Positions 33,739 through 43,021 of a stretch of DNA of 64,000 bases are shown one piece after another. Source of the stretch: Solimonas variicoloris DSM 15731 (GTDB taxonomy: Bacteria > Pseudomonadota > Gammaproteobacteria > Nevskiales > Nevskiaceae); contig NZ_KB907925.1 in NCBI RefSeq assembly GCF_000382285.1, positions 372,001 to 436,000 of the forward strand, written 5' to 3'. A program made the position numbers and the translations under genes. The notes beneath the pieces are model-generated. The model ran no database searches. It was given only the letters and a program-made list of their open reading frames with translations, and was not told the DNA's origin. Position 1 is the stretch's first letter; every line of letters starts with the position of its first letter.

Positions 33739-35178
33739 TCAGTGCGCGCCGCGGCGCCGCGTACGGCGCGCCGGCGCATGCTCCGCGGCGCCCGCGGCGT
33801 GCGGCACGAGGCCGGCGGCCCGCTCCAGCTCTTCGAGCGCTTCGGCGCTGTACACGGCAAGCCGCTGCAGCGAGGGCAGCGCGTCGCGGCAGCCGGTGAA
33901 GCCGAGCGACAGGCGGTCGTGGTAGCCGACCAGGGTGACGTTGAGCGCGTAGCCGTCGAACAGCACCGAGATCGGATACATCGCCTCCAGCTCCGCGCCT
34001 TCGAGATAGAGCAGTTCTTTGGACGCGACCACGTTGGAGACCACGAAGTTGAAGATCGGCGGCAGATGCGAAAGCACGCGCGCCATCTGGCCGAGGATCA
34101 GCGGCGAGAGGCCGAGCATCGTGAACTGCGCGAGCGCTTCCGGCGACATGCCGCGCAGCTGGTCCTTGGTGCGCTGCGTGACGGCGCGGACCACGTGCAG
34201 ACAGTCGAGCGGATCGTCGGCCTGCGTTTCGAGCGGCACGACGAAACCGGCGACGGCGTTGCCCGGCTTGCCGTCGGCACGCGGCAGGCCGACCGGCACC
34301 GAGGCCACCAGCGGCTCGTGCGGCAGCGCGTCGAGTTCGAGCAGGTAGCGGCGCACGGCGCCGGCGATCAGCGCCAGCGCGACGTCATTGACGGTGCTCT
34401 GCGTCGCCGCGCTGACCGCCTTGATCCGCGACAGCTCGAACAGCTGCGTGGCGAGCCGGCGCTGCGGCGTGATCGGCACGTTGAGCAGCGTCCGCGGCGT
34501 CGACAGCGCCGAGAGGATGCCGCCTTCCGGGTTGTCGCGGCGCCGCGCCATGCGGCGCAGTGTCGATAGCAGCTCGCCACTGGCGCGCAGCTGCGTGCGC
34601 AGGGCCTCGACGCCCTGCTCGACGGCGTGGCCATGCGGCGCGTCGCGGGCCTCGCGCGGCTGCGCCGGCAACGCCCATAGCGCCGGCATGTCGCGCTGCA
34701 GCGCATCGGCGCTCAGCCAGCGGCGCACGAGCTTGAGCGCGCCCATGCCGTCGAGCGCGCTGTGATGGACCTTGAGGAAGAACGCGAAGCGGTCGTTCTC
34801 CAGGCCCTCGATCAAGGTGATCTCCCACGGCGGGCGGCGCAGGTCGAGCGGATGCGAGTGCAGGCGCGAAACCAGTACGCCGAGCTCGCGCTCGCCGCCA
34901 GGATACGGCAGCGCCGAATGGCGCACGTGGTAATCGATATCGATGTCCGGGGCCGGCTCCCAGGCCGGCGCCAGCGCCGACCACGGCGTGCGCGCGAGGC
35001 GCAGGTTGAACGGCTCGGTGCTCGGCATTTGTGCGCGCAGCCTGGCGAACAGCTGGCGCAGGAAATCGGGCGGCGCGTCCGGCGGCAGGCGGAAGGTCAT
35101 CAGGCCACCGACGTGCATCGGCGTGCGCGGCGATTCCATGCGCAGGAACGCGGCGTCGACCGGACTCAGGTATCTCAT
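33739..35178 (-). CDS. Wax ester synthase/diacylglycerol acyltransferase (WS/DGAT)
   Basis: A 479-residue acyltransferase beginning MRYLSPVDAAFLRMESPRTPM. The catalytic HHxxxDG motif is His138-His139...Asp143-Gly144 in KVHHSALDGMGALK; PLD and ND motifs and NxxxSNV near the C-terminus are also recognisable. It makes wax esters or triacylglycerol from acyl-CoA and an alcohol or diacylglycerol, as carbon storage. The start at 35178 follows GGGGAGAACG. The C-terminal tail is Arg/Ala-rich. Confidence 0.92.
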   Translation of the reverse strand: MRYLSPVDAAFLRMESPRTPMHVGGLMTFRLPPDAPPDFLRQLFARLRAQMPSTEPFNLRLARTPWSALAPAWEPAPDIDIDYHVRHSALPYPGGERELGVLVSRLHSHPLDLRRPPWEITLIEGLENDRFAFFLKVHHSALDGMGALKLVRRWLSADALQRDMPALWALPAQPREARDAPHGHAVEQGVEALRTQLRASGELLSTLRRMARRRDNPEGGILSALSTPRTLLNVPITPQRRLATQLFELSRIKAVSAATQSTVNDVALALIAGAVRRYLLELDALPHEPLVASVPVGLPRADGKPGNAVAGFVVPLETQADDPLDCLHVVRAVTQRTKDQLRGMSPEALAQFTMLGLSPLILGQMARVLSHLPPIFNFVVSNVVASKELLYLEGAELEAMYPISVLFDGYALNVTLVGYHDRLSLGFTGCRDALPSLQRLAVYSAEALEELERAAGLVPHAAGAAEHAPARRTRRRGAH

Positions 35179-35355
35179 CGTTCTCCCCACCGAGCGTGCG
35201 GCCGTCTGCGCGGCCTGGTCGCATCATGGGCCAAGCGCCGGCCGCTCGGCTAGTCATTTCGGGTGAGGCTCGCCCGCCTTGCTGCCCCTACGTTAGCGCG
35301 GCGGAATTCCTATAAAGAACGGGAGGAGGATCGGCGCAAGCCGGTCGGCGAGTCG

Positions 35356-37284
35356 ATGAACAAGACCAAGGCATGGAAGCGTTGCGGTTGGGTGGCGGCA
35401 TACGGTGCGGCGCTGGCGGCGTCGCAGGTGCAGGCGGGATCGTTCGACATCGGCACGGACACCACGCTGGATTACAAGGTCACCGCTAACTACGGTCTGG
35501 CGGTGCGTACGGAAAAGCAGGACAAGCGGCTCATCAACGGCCCGGTCGAGGAGTTCCAGTCGTACCTGTTCCCGGTCATTCCGGACGGCCAGCCGAACCA
35601 GATCTTCCGCTTCGAGGGCCAGGGCCTGCCGCAGTCGATCAACTCCGACGACGGCAACCGCAACTTCAACCGTGGCGACCTGATCCACAACCGCCTCAGC
35701 GTCTACGGCGAGATGCAGCTGCATCACGGCGACTTCGGCGCGGTGCTCAGCGGCTCGGCGTTCTATGACGACGTCTACCATCGCGACAACGCCAACGATT
35801 CGCCGCTGACGGTCAACAAGGGCAATCCGCCGGAAGGCATTCCGGACCCGGACTACGACCGCTTCACCGAATCGACCAAGTACTACGACGGCGAGCGCGC
35901 GCGTCTGCTCGAAGCCTACGTCTACGGCTCCTTCTATCTCGGCGACGAATCCAGCATCAACGTCCGCCTCGGCCAGCAGCTCGTCGCCTGGGGCGAGAGC
36001 CTGTTCATGTCGGGCATCGCCAGCGCGCAGAGCCAGGCCGACGCGACCAAGGCCTTCGTGCCCGGCACCGAGATCAAGGACATCCTGCTGCCGGTGCCGC
36101 AGCTCGCGTTCAACGCTTCGATCAACAACGAGCTGACGGCGCTCGGCTACTACAAGTTCGATTTCCGGCCGAACGAGATCTTCCCGGTCGGCGACTACTT
36201 CTCGCCGGCCGACGTCGTCGGCCCGGGCGCGCGCTTCGTCTACGGTTCGGCGAACCCGCTGTACGGCGGCCCGGGCAGCTGCACCGGTCTGCTGCAGAAC
36301 CTGCACGTCGGCACCGTGCCGACGCCGGTCACGCCGGCGATCGAGAATCTGGTCTGCAACGTGATCCTGGCCCCGGTCGGCCAGCTGGTGAACGCGCCGC
36401 GCTACATCTACGCCTACCGCGAGAAGGACATCGAGCCGAGCCAGTTCGGCCAGTGGGGCCTCGGCCTGAAGTACCAGCTGACTTCGGTCACCAACGTCGG
36501 CCTCTACCATCTGCGCTACCACGATCCGAATCCGTCGGTGCGCCTCAACGTCGGCTACGCGCCCTTCGGCTTCCTGCCGAACGGCACGCCGATCACCACG
36601 CAGCTCATCAACCAGACGGTGCCGGTGTCGTACAACGTCGAGTACTACGACGGCATCCACATGACGGCGATGAGCTTCTCGACGGTGCTCGGCGGCTTCA
36701 ACGTCGCCGGCGAGCTGAACTACCGCGACGGCGCGCCGACGGCGGTCGAGACGATGATCTCCGGCCATCTCAGCCCGGTCTACTCGCGCTCGAAGAGCGG
36801 CCAGCTGCTGATCTCGGCGCTGTACGCGACCAACCCGCGCCTGTTCTTCGACGATCTCGCCTTCGTCGCCGAAGCCGGCTATCTGCACATGATCGACGTC
36901 GACCGCGTCGACGCCTCGTCCGGCGTCGTGCCGATCGCCGACGGCAAGAGCCTGGTCTACGACCGCGACGCCTACGGCATCAGCACGCTGCTCATTCCGA
37001 CCAAGCACAACATCGTCGCGGGCTGGGACTTCAGCATGCCGATCACCTTCGCGTACCTGAAGAACAACCCGGCACTGGCCGGCGCGATGGGTGCGCTCTA
37101 CGGCGACGGCGACATGCGCACGAGCCTCGGTTTTTCGATGACGTATCTGTCGAACACGCAGATCGGCCTCGGCTACAACTGGTTCTTCGGCGATGCCGGC
37201 AAGACGATCGGCAACACCACGCTGGCGGCGAACCCGTACGTTGATCGCGACTATGCGACGCTCAACGTCAAGTACAACTTCTGA
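35356..37284 (+). CDS. DUF1302 outer-membrane protein
   Basis: A 642-residue protein with a signal peptide (WVAAYGAALAASQVQAG). The aromatic-rich, alternating strands of a beta-barrel follow: SSINVRLGQQLVAWGES, QFGQWGLGLKYQLTSV, and a final Phe (ATLNVKYNF) as expected for outer-membrane barrels. DUF1302 proteins often accompany DUF1329 lipoproteins and RND exporters in hydrocarbon- or steroid-using bacteria, but neither is here. TATAAA lies at 35311-35316 and GGGAGGAGG at 35321-35329; the latter is unusually far (26 bases) from the ATG chosen. Confidence 0.87.
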   Translation: MNKTKAWKRCGWVAAYGAALAASQVQAGSFDIGTDTTLDYKVTANYGLAVRTEKQDKRLINGPVEEFQSYLFPVIPDGQPNQIFRFEGQGLPQSINSDDGNRNFNRGDLIHNRLSVYGEMQLHHGDFGAVLSGSAFYDDVYHRDNANDSPLTVNKGNPPEGIPDPDYDRFTESTKYYDGERARLLEAYVYGSFYLGDESSINVRLGQQLVAWGESLFMSGIASAQSQADATKAFVPGTEIKDILLPVPQLAFNASINNELTALGYYKFDFRPNEIFPVGDYFSPADVVGPGARFVYGSANPLYGGPGSCTGLLQNLHVGTVPTPVTPAIENLVCNVILAPVGQLVNAPRYIYAYREKDIEPSQFGQWGLGLKYQLTSVTNVGLYHLRYHDPNPSVRLNVGYAPFGFLPNGTPITTQLINQTVPVSYNVEYYDGIHMTAMSFSTVLGGFNVAGELNYRDGAPTAVETMISGHLSPVYSRSKSGQLLISALYATNPRLFFDDLAFVAEAGYLHMIDVDRVDASSGVVPIADGKSLVYDRDAYGISTLLIPTKHNIVAGWDFSMPITFAYLKNNPALAGAMGALYGDGDMRTSLGFSMTYLSNTQIGLGYNWFFGDAGKTIGNTTLAANPYVDRDYATLNVKYNF

Positions 37285-37306
37285 CCGGGGCTGGTCTCCG
37301 GTTCTG

Positions 37307-37345
37307 GCCTGCGCGGTCGGCCTCCTCCGCCGCGCAGGCGCTTTT
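37307..37345 (+). terminator. Rho-independent terminator after the DUF1302 gene
   Basis: GCCTGCGCGG (37307-37316) pairs perfectly with CCGCGCAGGC (37330-37339) and is followed by GCTTTT. Located between the porin stop and the flavin reductase start, so the two are probably separate or only partly co-transcribed. Confidence 0.7.
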
Positions 37346-37371
37346 GTCCCGATCCCCCACGCGGTGCAGCG

Positions 37372-38364
37372 ATGACAGCGCAGGTTTTCGATCCCACCGA
37401 ATTTCGCAAGGCGCTCGGCACGTTCGCGACCGGCGTCACCATCATCACCACGCGCACCGCTGACGGCGCGCCGGTCGGCCTGACCGCCAACAGCTTCAAC
37501 TCGGTCTCGCTGAGCCCGCCGCTGGTGCTGTGGAGCCTCGCCAACAGCTCGGCGAGCCTGGAGATCTTCCGCAAGGCCGAGCACTGGGCGGTGCACGTGC
37601 TGGCGACCGATCAGGAAGAACTGTCGGCGCGCTTCGCGCGGCGCGGCATCGACAAGTTCGCCGGGCTCGACGTCGACACCGGGCAGGGCGGCGTGCCGCT
37701 GCTGCGCGGCTGCGCGGCGCGCTTCGAGTGCCGCACGGCCTTCCAGTACGAGGGCGGTGACCATCTGATCTTCGTCGGCGAGGTGCTCGCCTTCGACCGC
37801 GCCGAGTCGGCGCCGCTGGTCTTCCACGGCGGCCGCTATGCGCACGCCACGCGCCGCGACGCGCCGGACGTCAAGCCGCGCAGCGCGCACCTGGCCGGCA
37901 GCTTCTCCGAGGATTTTCTCGGCTATCTGCTCGGCCGCAGCCATTTCCGCTTCTTCGCGCAGCTGCGGGCTGCGCTCGACGCACAGCACCTCAGCGACAT
38001 GGAGTTCTACGTGCTGTCGACGCTGACGCTCAAGCCGCTGCTGACGGCGAGCGAACTCGCCGAGGGCATGGCCGGCGTGCTCGACGATCGCCGCAAGCAG
38101 GCGCTCGACTCGCTGGTCACCGCGGGGCTGGCGGCGACGCGCACCGGCGACGGCATCGCCTACGAACTGACGGCGCACGGCCGCGAGGTCGCGCTCGGCC
38201 TGATCTCGCGGGCCAAGGCCCTGGAGTCGCAGGTGCTCGAACGGCTCGGTCCGGACGCGCCGATCCTGAAGTCGCTGCTCAACCGCCTGCTCGGCGAGAT
38301 CGACCCGACCGCCGCCGCGCTGTGGCAGGCGCCCGAGGCGGAGCGGCGGCGCTCGGCCGGCTGA
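37372..38364 (+). CDS. Flavin reductase with C-terminal MarR-like domain
   Basis: A 330-residue protein. Residues about 1-165 are a flavin reductase domain (FRKALGTFATGVTIITTRTADG, GLTANSFNSVSLSPPLVLW). Residues about 180-320 look like a winged-helix MarR-type domain (VLSTLTLKPLLTASELAEGM, then LDSLVTAGLAATRTGDG). The same arrangement is known in the reductase component of p-hydroxyphenylacetate hydroxylase, where the C-terminal domain controls activity. It would deliver reduced flavin to a monooxygenase, but no partner oxygenase is in the window. Confidence 0.87.
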   Translation: MTAQVFDPTEFRKALGTFATGVTIITTRTADGAPVGLTANSFNSVSLSPPLVLWSLANSSASLEIFRKAEHWAVHVLATDQEELSARFARRGIDKFAGLDVDTGQGGVPLLRGCAARFECRTAFQYEGGDHLIFVGEVLAFDRAESAPLVFHGGRYAHATRRDAPDVKPRSAHLAGSFSEDFLGYLLGRSHFRFFAQLRAALDAQHLSDMEFYVLSTLTLKPLLTASELAEGMAGVLDDRRKQALDSLVTAGLAATRTGDGIAYELTAHGREVALGLISRAKALESQVLERLGPDAPILKSLLNRLLGEIDPTAAALWQAPEAERRRSAG

Positions 38365-38389
38365 CCGCGCGCCGCCGCCGCGTTCCGGC

Positions 38390-39094
38390 TCAGAACATCG
38401 CGTACTGGCTGCTCGGGATCACGTCGATCGTGCCCGGGTCGATGAAGCGGTGCACGCTCGTCATCATGCGCTCGAGGTTGTGCTGGAACTTCGCCTCGTC
38501 GCCGGCTGCGTCGAAGAACACGTAGGGATCGCGCATCGCCGCCGCCGGGAAGCATTCCTCGACGACGGCGTCGATCGCCGGTGCGCCGGGCGTCAGCGCC
38601 CGCACGACGACGTTCTGCACGTACTCGAAGTTCGACTGCGTCTCGATGCCGACCGGCGTGTGGCCGTTGTGCCAGAGGTCCAGCCACTGCGCAGGGCTCA
38701 GCCGCGACGGCCGGCGCAGGATCGCCAGCTGCGCGAAGCCTGCCGTGCGCAGGCCCGGCTGCGGCGGATGCGCGCGATTGACGATGGCCTGCGATTCGGT
38801 GACGAGATAGGCCGCGTGGCGCGGGGCGCTCGCCGCGATCGCCGCGTCGATGTCGCGACGCAGGAAACCGATCGCGCTGTCGACCCAGACCTGCAGCAGC
38901 GCGTCCGGCGCCGGATCGAGGACGCGCTGGCGCAGGCCGTCGGCCTCGCGCACCGCGTCGTCGTCGAGGTTCAGGCGCAGGCCGCGCGCGCCGGCGGCCT
39001 GCAGCGCCGGTGCCAGCCGTTCGCGCAGGTCGGTGAAGAAGGCGCTGCGCGACTGCGCCGGATCGCGCCAGCCGAGATAGAGGATCTTTTCCAT
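38390..39094 (-). CDS. EthD-domain-like protein
   Basis: A 234-residue protein that appears to hold two dimeric alpha/beta-barrel halves. The second contains AILRRPSRLSPAQWLDLWHNGHTPV, the EthD-type hallmark, followed by YVQNVVVRALT. EthD-like proteins accompany degradation pathways and are poorly understood. Start at 39094 (MEKILYLGWRD) is preferred over an upstream Met in frame because conservation begins there. 40 bases downstream of the SDR gene, probably co-transcribed. Confidence 0.8.
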   Translation of the reverse strand: MEKILYLGWRDPAQSRSAFFTDLRERLAPALQAAGARGLRLNLDDDAVREADGLRQRVLDPAPDALLQVWVDSAIGFLRRDIDAAIAASAPRHAAYLVTESQAIVNRAHPPQPGLRTAGFAQLAILRRPSRLSPAQWLDLWHNGHTPVGIETQSNFEYVQNVVVRALTPGAPAIDAVVEECFPAAAMRDPYVFFDAAGDEAKFQHNLERMMTSVHRFIDPGTIDVIPSSQYAMF

Positions 39095-39134
39095 CGGCGG
39101 GCCGCCGCCGCAGCGGACGGCGGCCTCTCCCGGT

Positions 39135-39920
39135 TCAAGGCATGTAGGCGCCGCCGTTGGCATCGAGCGCGGCGCCGGTCACCGCCGCCGCGTAGTCGGA
39201 CACCATGAACAGCGCCGCCTTGGCGCAATCGTCGTCGGTCGGAATCTCGCCGAGCGGAATGTCGGCGGCGACCTGCGCCTTGAGCTTTTCGAGCGGAATG
39301 CCGTGTTCCCTGGACTGCCATTCCATGTAGCCTTGCACCGGCGCGCCCCACATCCAGCCCATGTGCACGGAGTTGACGCGGATGCCCTTGGGGCCGAGTT
39401 CCTTGGCGAGCCACTTGACGGAGTTGGCGAGCGCCGCTTTCGACGCCGCATAGCCGGCTTCGCCGAGCGGCGGCACCTTGCGCACCGCCATGGTGTTGAT
39501 CATGACGATCGCGCCGCCCTTGCCCATGTGCGGGATCGTCGCCTGCGTCAGGCGCAGCGTGCCGAGCAGATTGGTCTCGAGCACCTCGCGCCAGCCGTCG
39601 AGGTTGGCGGTCGAGGCGTGGTCCATCTCGCCGTGGTAGAAGGCGCTGTTGACCAGCGCGTCGACCTTGCCGAAGCGCTGTGCGGCGACGGCGGCGAGTG
39701 CGTCGCACTGCGCGCGCTGGGTGATGTCGCAGACCTGCTTGACGACCTCGGCCTTGACGCCGAGCGCCTTGATGCGCGCCTCGGCGTCGTCGAGCTTGTC
39801 GGCCGAGCGCGCCGCGACGACCACACCGCGCGCCCCTTCGCGCGCCGCCTCGATCGCCAGCTTCACGCCGAGTCCGGGGCCGATGCCGGATACGATCACC
39901 ACCTTGTCCTTCAGCAGCAT
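39135..39920 (-). CDS. Short-chain dehydrogenase/reductase
   Basis: A 261-residue SDR: cofactor loop SGIGPGLG, catalytic GYAASK, and the cap LGEIPTDDDCAKAALFMVSD with GAALDANGG. The position of the catalytic serine reads NTMAV, so threonine may substitute. AGAGGAGCG lies before the ATG. Homologues of this subtype occur with sulfotransferase and DUF1214 genes as here, suggesting a shared pathway on a hydrophobic alcohol or ketone. Confidence 0.88.
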   Translation of the reverse strand: MLLKDKVVIVSGIGPGLGVKLAIEAAREGARGVVVAARSADKLDDAEARIKALGVKAEVVKQVCDITQRAQCDALAAVAAQRFGKVDALVNSAFYHGEMDHASTANLDGWREVLETNLLGTLRLTQATIPHMGKGGAIVMINTMAVRKVPPLGEAGYAASKAALANSVKWLAKELGPKGIRVNSVHMGWMWGAPVQGYMEWQSREHGIPLEKLKAQVAADIPLGEIPTDDDCAKAALFMVSDYAAAVTGAALDANGGAYMP

Positions 39921-40135
39921 CTGAACGCTCCTCTGGTTTCGTCGTTGTTCTGGTGCGCCCACTGCCCTCGACATCGGGCAGAGGCGATAAAGAGCACGCT
40001 GCGCCCGAGCCGGCGCTGCTTCGGACAGGCCGCCGTCGCGACGCGCGCGGCGCCATCCGGTATTGCGCCGCTCGAGCGCGCGCCCGGCTCGGATTGCGGG
40101 TCGGTCTTCATCCTTCCCGCAATGACGGCGCGCGG

Positions 40136-41314
40136 CTAGGCCGTCGCCGGCGCGTCGATATGGCGTTCGCGATACGCCGCAAAGTCGCGGTCGAGCTGGG
40201 CGTCCGACAAGCCGAACTGCTCGGCCGTGTACTGATGACCGCCCTGATGCGACTTCTCGTCGGCGGCGAGCCAGGCGCGCATCGCCTGTTCGGCGTCGGC
40301 CGGCAGCGGCAGGCCGAGCCAGGCGTAGATGTCGCGCACCACATCCATCGGCCGCTTGACGGTGTCGCGGAACTGCACGTCGAAGAACTGCCGCGGCGCC
40401 GTCTGCCGCACCGCGTCGGTGTGATCGAGCGCCCGGCGCATCAGCGCGCTCCACTCGTGGCCGGCGCGCTCGGCGCTGGCCTGTTCGCTGTAGATGCACC
40501 ACAGCGTGTGGATGAAACTCGAAATCGACGGAATGCTCTGGCGCGGATCGCGGTGCGTGAGGATCACCTGCGCTCCCGGGAACACCTTCAGCAGCAGGTG
40601 CATGCGCAGCAGGTGGTGCGGCGCCTTCAGCACCCAGCGTTCGGCCGTGACGCCGCGCTGGCGCTTCTGCCACTGCAGGAACTGCAGGCCGCGGCGCAGG
40701 AATTCGTAGACCGGCGTCTGATCCTGCGCGTCGAGCCACTGCATGTAGCCGGGAATGTCGGCGTAGGCGTTGTAGGCCGACATCATCGTGTGCTCGGTGA
40801 GCATCACTTCCTCGTCGGCCTCGTCGGCGTGCATCGGGTGCATCGCCGCCAGCTTCGGCATCGCCGTCGTCATCAGCTCGCACAGCGCGCGGCCTTCCTG
40901 GATGCGCAGCGTCGGCTCGGCCAGCGTCTCGCCGTCGAACGGCACCGGGAACTGCGATTCCCAGAACGACATCCAGTAGAAGCGCGGGTCGCGCGACAGC
41001 AGCCGGTGCAGCTTGGTCGTGCCGGTGCGCGGCAGGCCGACGATGACGATCGGCGCCGCGATCTTCTCCTGCGCGATCTCCGGATGCTTGGCGAAGTAGT
41101 CCTCGATGCGCAGACGATTGGTGAGCTGCGTGACGATCTTCTGGCGCAGCAGGTAGCGGCCGGTGTCGGACAGCTTCGCTTCCTGGTCGAGCGCGGCGCA
41201 GAGCCGGTCGAGCGCCGGGCGCAGCGGCGGTGCGCCGAAATCGGCCAGGCCGCCGGCGGCGGCGCGGGCATCGGCGATCAGTTCTTCGGGAACGAGGGTG
41301 GTGGCGTTGCTCAT
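40136..41314 (-). CDS. Sulfotransferase family protein
   Basis: A 392-residue protein with the PAPS-binding P-loop VGLPRTGTTKLHRLL at about residues 92-106 and a second block VILTHRDPRQSIPSI for the 3'-phosphate. This is the bacterial 'sulfotransferase family' that is widespread in mycobacteria and hydrocarbon degraders; its acceptors are mostly unknown, and some members may not transfer sulfate. It overlaps the DUF1214 gene by four bases (ATGA at 41311-41314). Confidence 0.9.
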   Translation of the reverse strand: MSNATTLVPEELIADARAAAGGLADFGAPPLRPALDRLCAALDQEAKLSDTGRYLLRQKIVTQLTNRLRIEDYFAKHPEIAQEKIAAPIVIVGLPRTGTTKLHRLLSRDPRFYWMSFWESQFPVPFDGETLAEPTLRIQEGRALCELMTTAMPKLAAMHPMHADEADEEVMLTEHTMMSAYNAYADIPGYMQWLDAQDQTPVYEFLRRGLQFLQWQKRQRGVTAERWVLKAPHHLLRMHLLLKVFPGAQVILTHRDPRQSIPSISSFIHTLWCIYSEQASAERAGHEWSALMRRALDHTDAVRQTAPRQFFDVQFRDTVKRPMDVVRDIYAWLGLPLPADAEQAMRAWLAADEKSHQGGHQYTAEQFGLSDAQLDRDFAAYRERHIDAPATA

Positions 41315-42447
41315 GCGGCGAGGGTCTGGTGGAGCTGGTCGTGCTTGACGACGGTGGTGACGGGATGGACCTGCTCGTGCGCGCCGACCCAGCGCAGGCA
41401 CATCGTGCCGCGCTCATGGCCGGCGGTTTCGAGCCAATTCACGGTCTGGGTCGGGGCGTGCTGCGGGTCGCGGTGCGCGAGCACGATCGTGCAGCTGCCA
41501 TCGGCGGCGAGCTGCGCGCTGTGCTTGTTGAGGTGGATGCGGTGGTAGCGGTAGTCGAGCGACTCCATCCACCAGTTGTTGATCTGCAGGTTCCAGAAGC
41601 GGCAGTCGGGAATGCGCGGCAAACGGATCACCAGCGCCTCGTCGGGCGCGAGCTGCCAGTACGAGTGATAGTAGAAGATGTTCGGATCGCCGCCGACGCT
41701 CTGGCACAGCGCCTGATCGGCGGGCGGCAGCTGGTTGGCGTGCGGCAGGTAGCTCTGCGCCCAGTTGGCGAACAGCGTCGCCGTGCCGTCGACGAAGCGC
41801 GCGGCGTTGCGCAGCCCGGCCTGCAGGCGCACGGCCGACAGCGGTGCCGGCTGGGCGTCGGTGCCGGTGCGCGCGATCGTCAGCTGCGCCGGCTTCTCGG
41901 TTTTGCGGTCGAGGAAGGTCTGGCGGACGATCACCGCGTTGCTGTCGGCCTCGATGCGCAGCCAGTCGCCGCTCGCCGGCTTCTCGGCGCTGACGCGAAT
42001 CTCGAACTCGCCGTTCGGCCCCAGATGCAGATCCTTGGCGTCGATGAAGCCGGTCTGCTCCATCTTGCCGTTGGTTTCGTAGCCGCCCTTCTGCGTGCCG
42101 ATCGACAGGTACGAAACGCTGCCGCGGGTGCCGCGGATCACGTATTCGTGGCGGCCGTTGATCTTGGCGAACAGGTAGGCGTTGTCCGGATTGTCGGCGC
42201 CGATCTTGCCGGTCTCGTGCGAGGGCAGGAAGAAGCCCGGGAAATCGGCATCGGCGAATTCCAGGTGCATCTCCAGACCGATGCGCAGCAGCCGCGTCAG
42301 ATAGCGCCAGCCCTCGGCGCGGTCGAGCGCGTCGGCCGGCGCCTCGGGACGCAGGACCTGACGGCCGGCCTGTTTCAGCGCCTCGCAGAATTCATCCCAG
42401 ACCGCGCCCGAGACCACGTCGCGCACGGCGCTTTCGTCGCTGTTCAT
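41311..42447 (-). CDS. DUF1214 domain protein
   Basis: A 378-residue protein. Its C-terminal half carries DUF1214: FYYHSYWQLAPDEALVIRLPRIPDCRFWNLQINNWW (landmark shortened: LPRIPDCRFWNLQINNWW). DHRIHLNKH-type and ADGSCTIVLAHRDP segments follow. No enzymatic role is known for the domain; it is repeatedly found next to sulfotransferases and SDRs. First gene of a minus-strand block with the sulfotransferase. Confidence 0.85.
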   Translation of the reverse strand: MNSDESAVRDVVSGAVWDEFCEALKQAGRQVLRPEAPADALDRAEGWRYLTRLLRIGLEMHLEFADADFPGFFLPSHETGKIGADNPDNAYLFAKINGRHEYVIRGTRGSVSYLSIGTQKGGYETNGKMEQTGFIDAKDLHLGPNGEFEIRVSAEKPASGDWLRIEADSNAVIVRQTFLDRKTEKPAQLTIARTGTDAQPAPLSAVRLQAGLRNAARFVDGTATLFANWAQSYLPHANQLPPADQALCQSVGGDPNIFYYHSYWQLAPDEALVIRLPRIPDCRFWNLQINNWWMESLDYRYHRIHLNKHSAQLAADGSCTIVLAHRDPQHAPTQTVNWLETAGHERGTMCLRWVGAHEQVHPVTTVVKHDQLHQTLAA

Positions 42448-42573
42448 CGCCCGGTTCTCCTCGTTCGCTCGGCACGCTCGTTGAGCGATCGACAGTAGGA
42501 CCGTCGCCAGGCAGCGACTTCATCTGTTTGAACTAGGCTGGGCGCGCCGCGCGCGCGGCGCGTGTGCGCAGCG

Positions 42574-43017
42574 TCAGTGCGCCGTCAGGCGCGGCCGCAG
42601 CCATAGCAGCGGCGGCAGCATCGCCAGCGCCGCGACGAGGTCGGCGACCAGGCCCGGCGTGAAGCCGAAATTCAGGCACAGCGCTAGATCGAGCGGCAGC
42701 CAGGTGAGCACGGCGTAGATCAGCGCATCGCAGGCCCAGCGCCGGCCCTCGCGCAGACCACGGCGGACCAGAAACCAGGCGAGCAGGCCCCAGCTCGCCA
42801 GCGTCGGGCCGAAGGCGGCGACCCAGAAACGCGCGCTCGCGGTGGCATCGCCGGGCGCCGGCAGCCAGACGTCGAGCGCGTTGCCGTAGAGCACGACGAA
42901 CGGCAGCGCGAGTCCGCCGACGACATGGAGCAGCGCCAGCGCTTCGAGCCAGCGGCAGGCGTTGCGGCCGGCGAGATCGAGGCCGCTGCGCGGCAGCGGA
43001 GGCCAGGGACGTGCCAT
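42574..43017 (-). CDS. Small membrane protein of unknown function
   Basis: A 147-residue protein with about four hydrophobic helices (VVGGLALPFVVLYG, FWVAAFGPTLASWGLLAWFLV, DALIYAVLTWLPLDLALCLNFG, LVADLVAALAMLPPLLWL). No known domain recognised. It begins 4 bases after the LysE-family gene stop and is likely in the same operon. Confidence 0.65.
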   Translation of the reverse strand: MARPWPPLPRSGLDLAGRNACRWLEALALLHVVGGLALPFVVLYGNALDVWLPAPGDATASARFWVAAFGPTLASWGLLAWFLVRRGLREGRRWACDALIYAVLTWLPLDLALCLNFGFTPGLVADLVAALAMLPPLLWLRPRLTAH

Positions 43018-43021
43018 CGTT

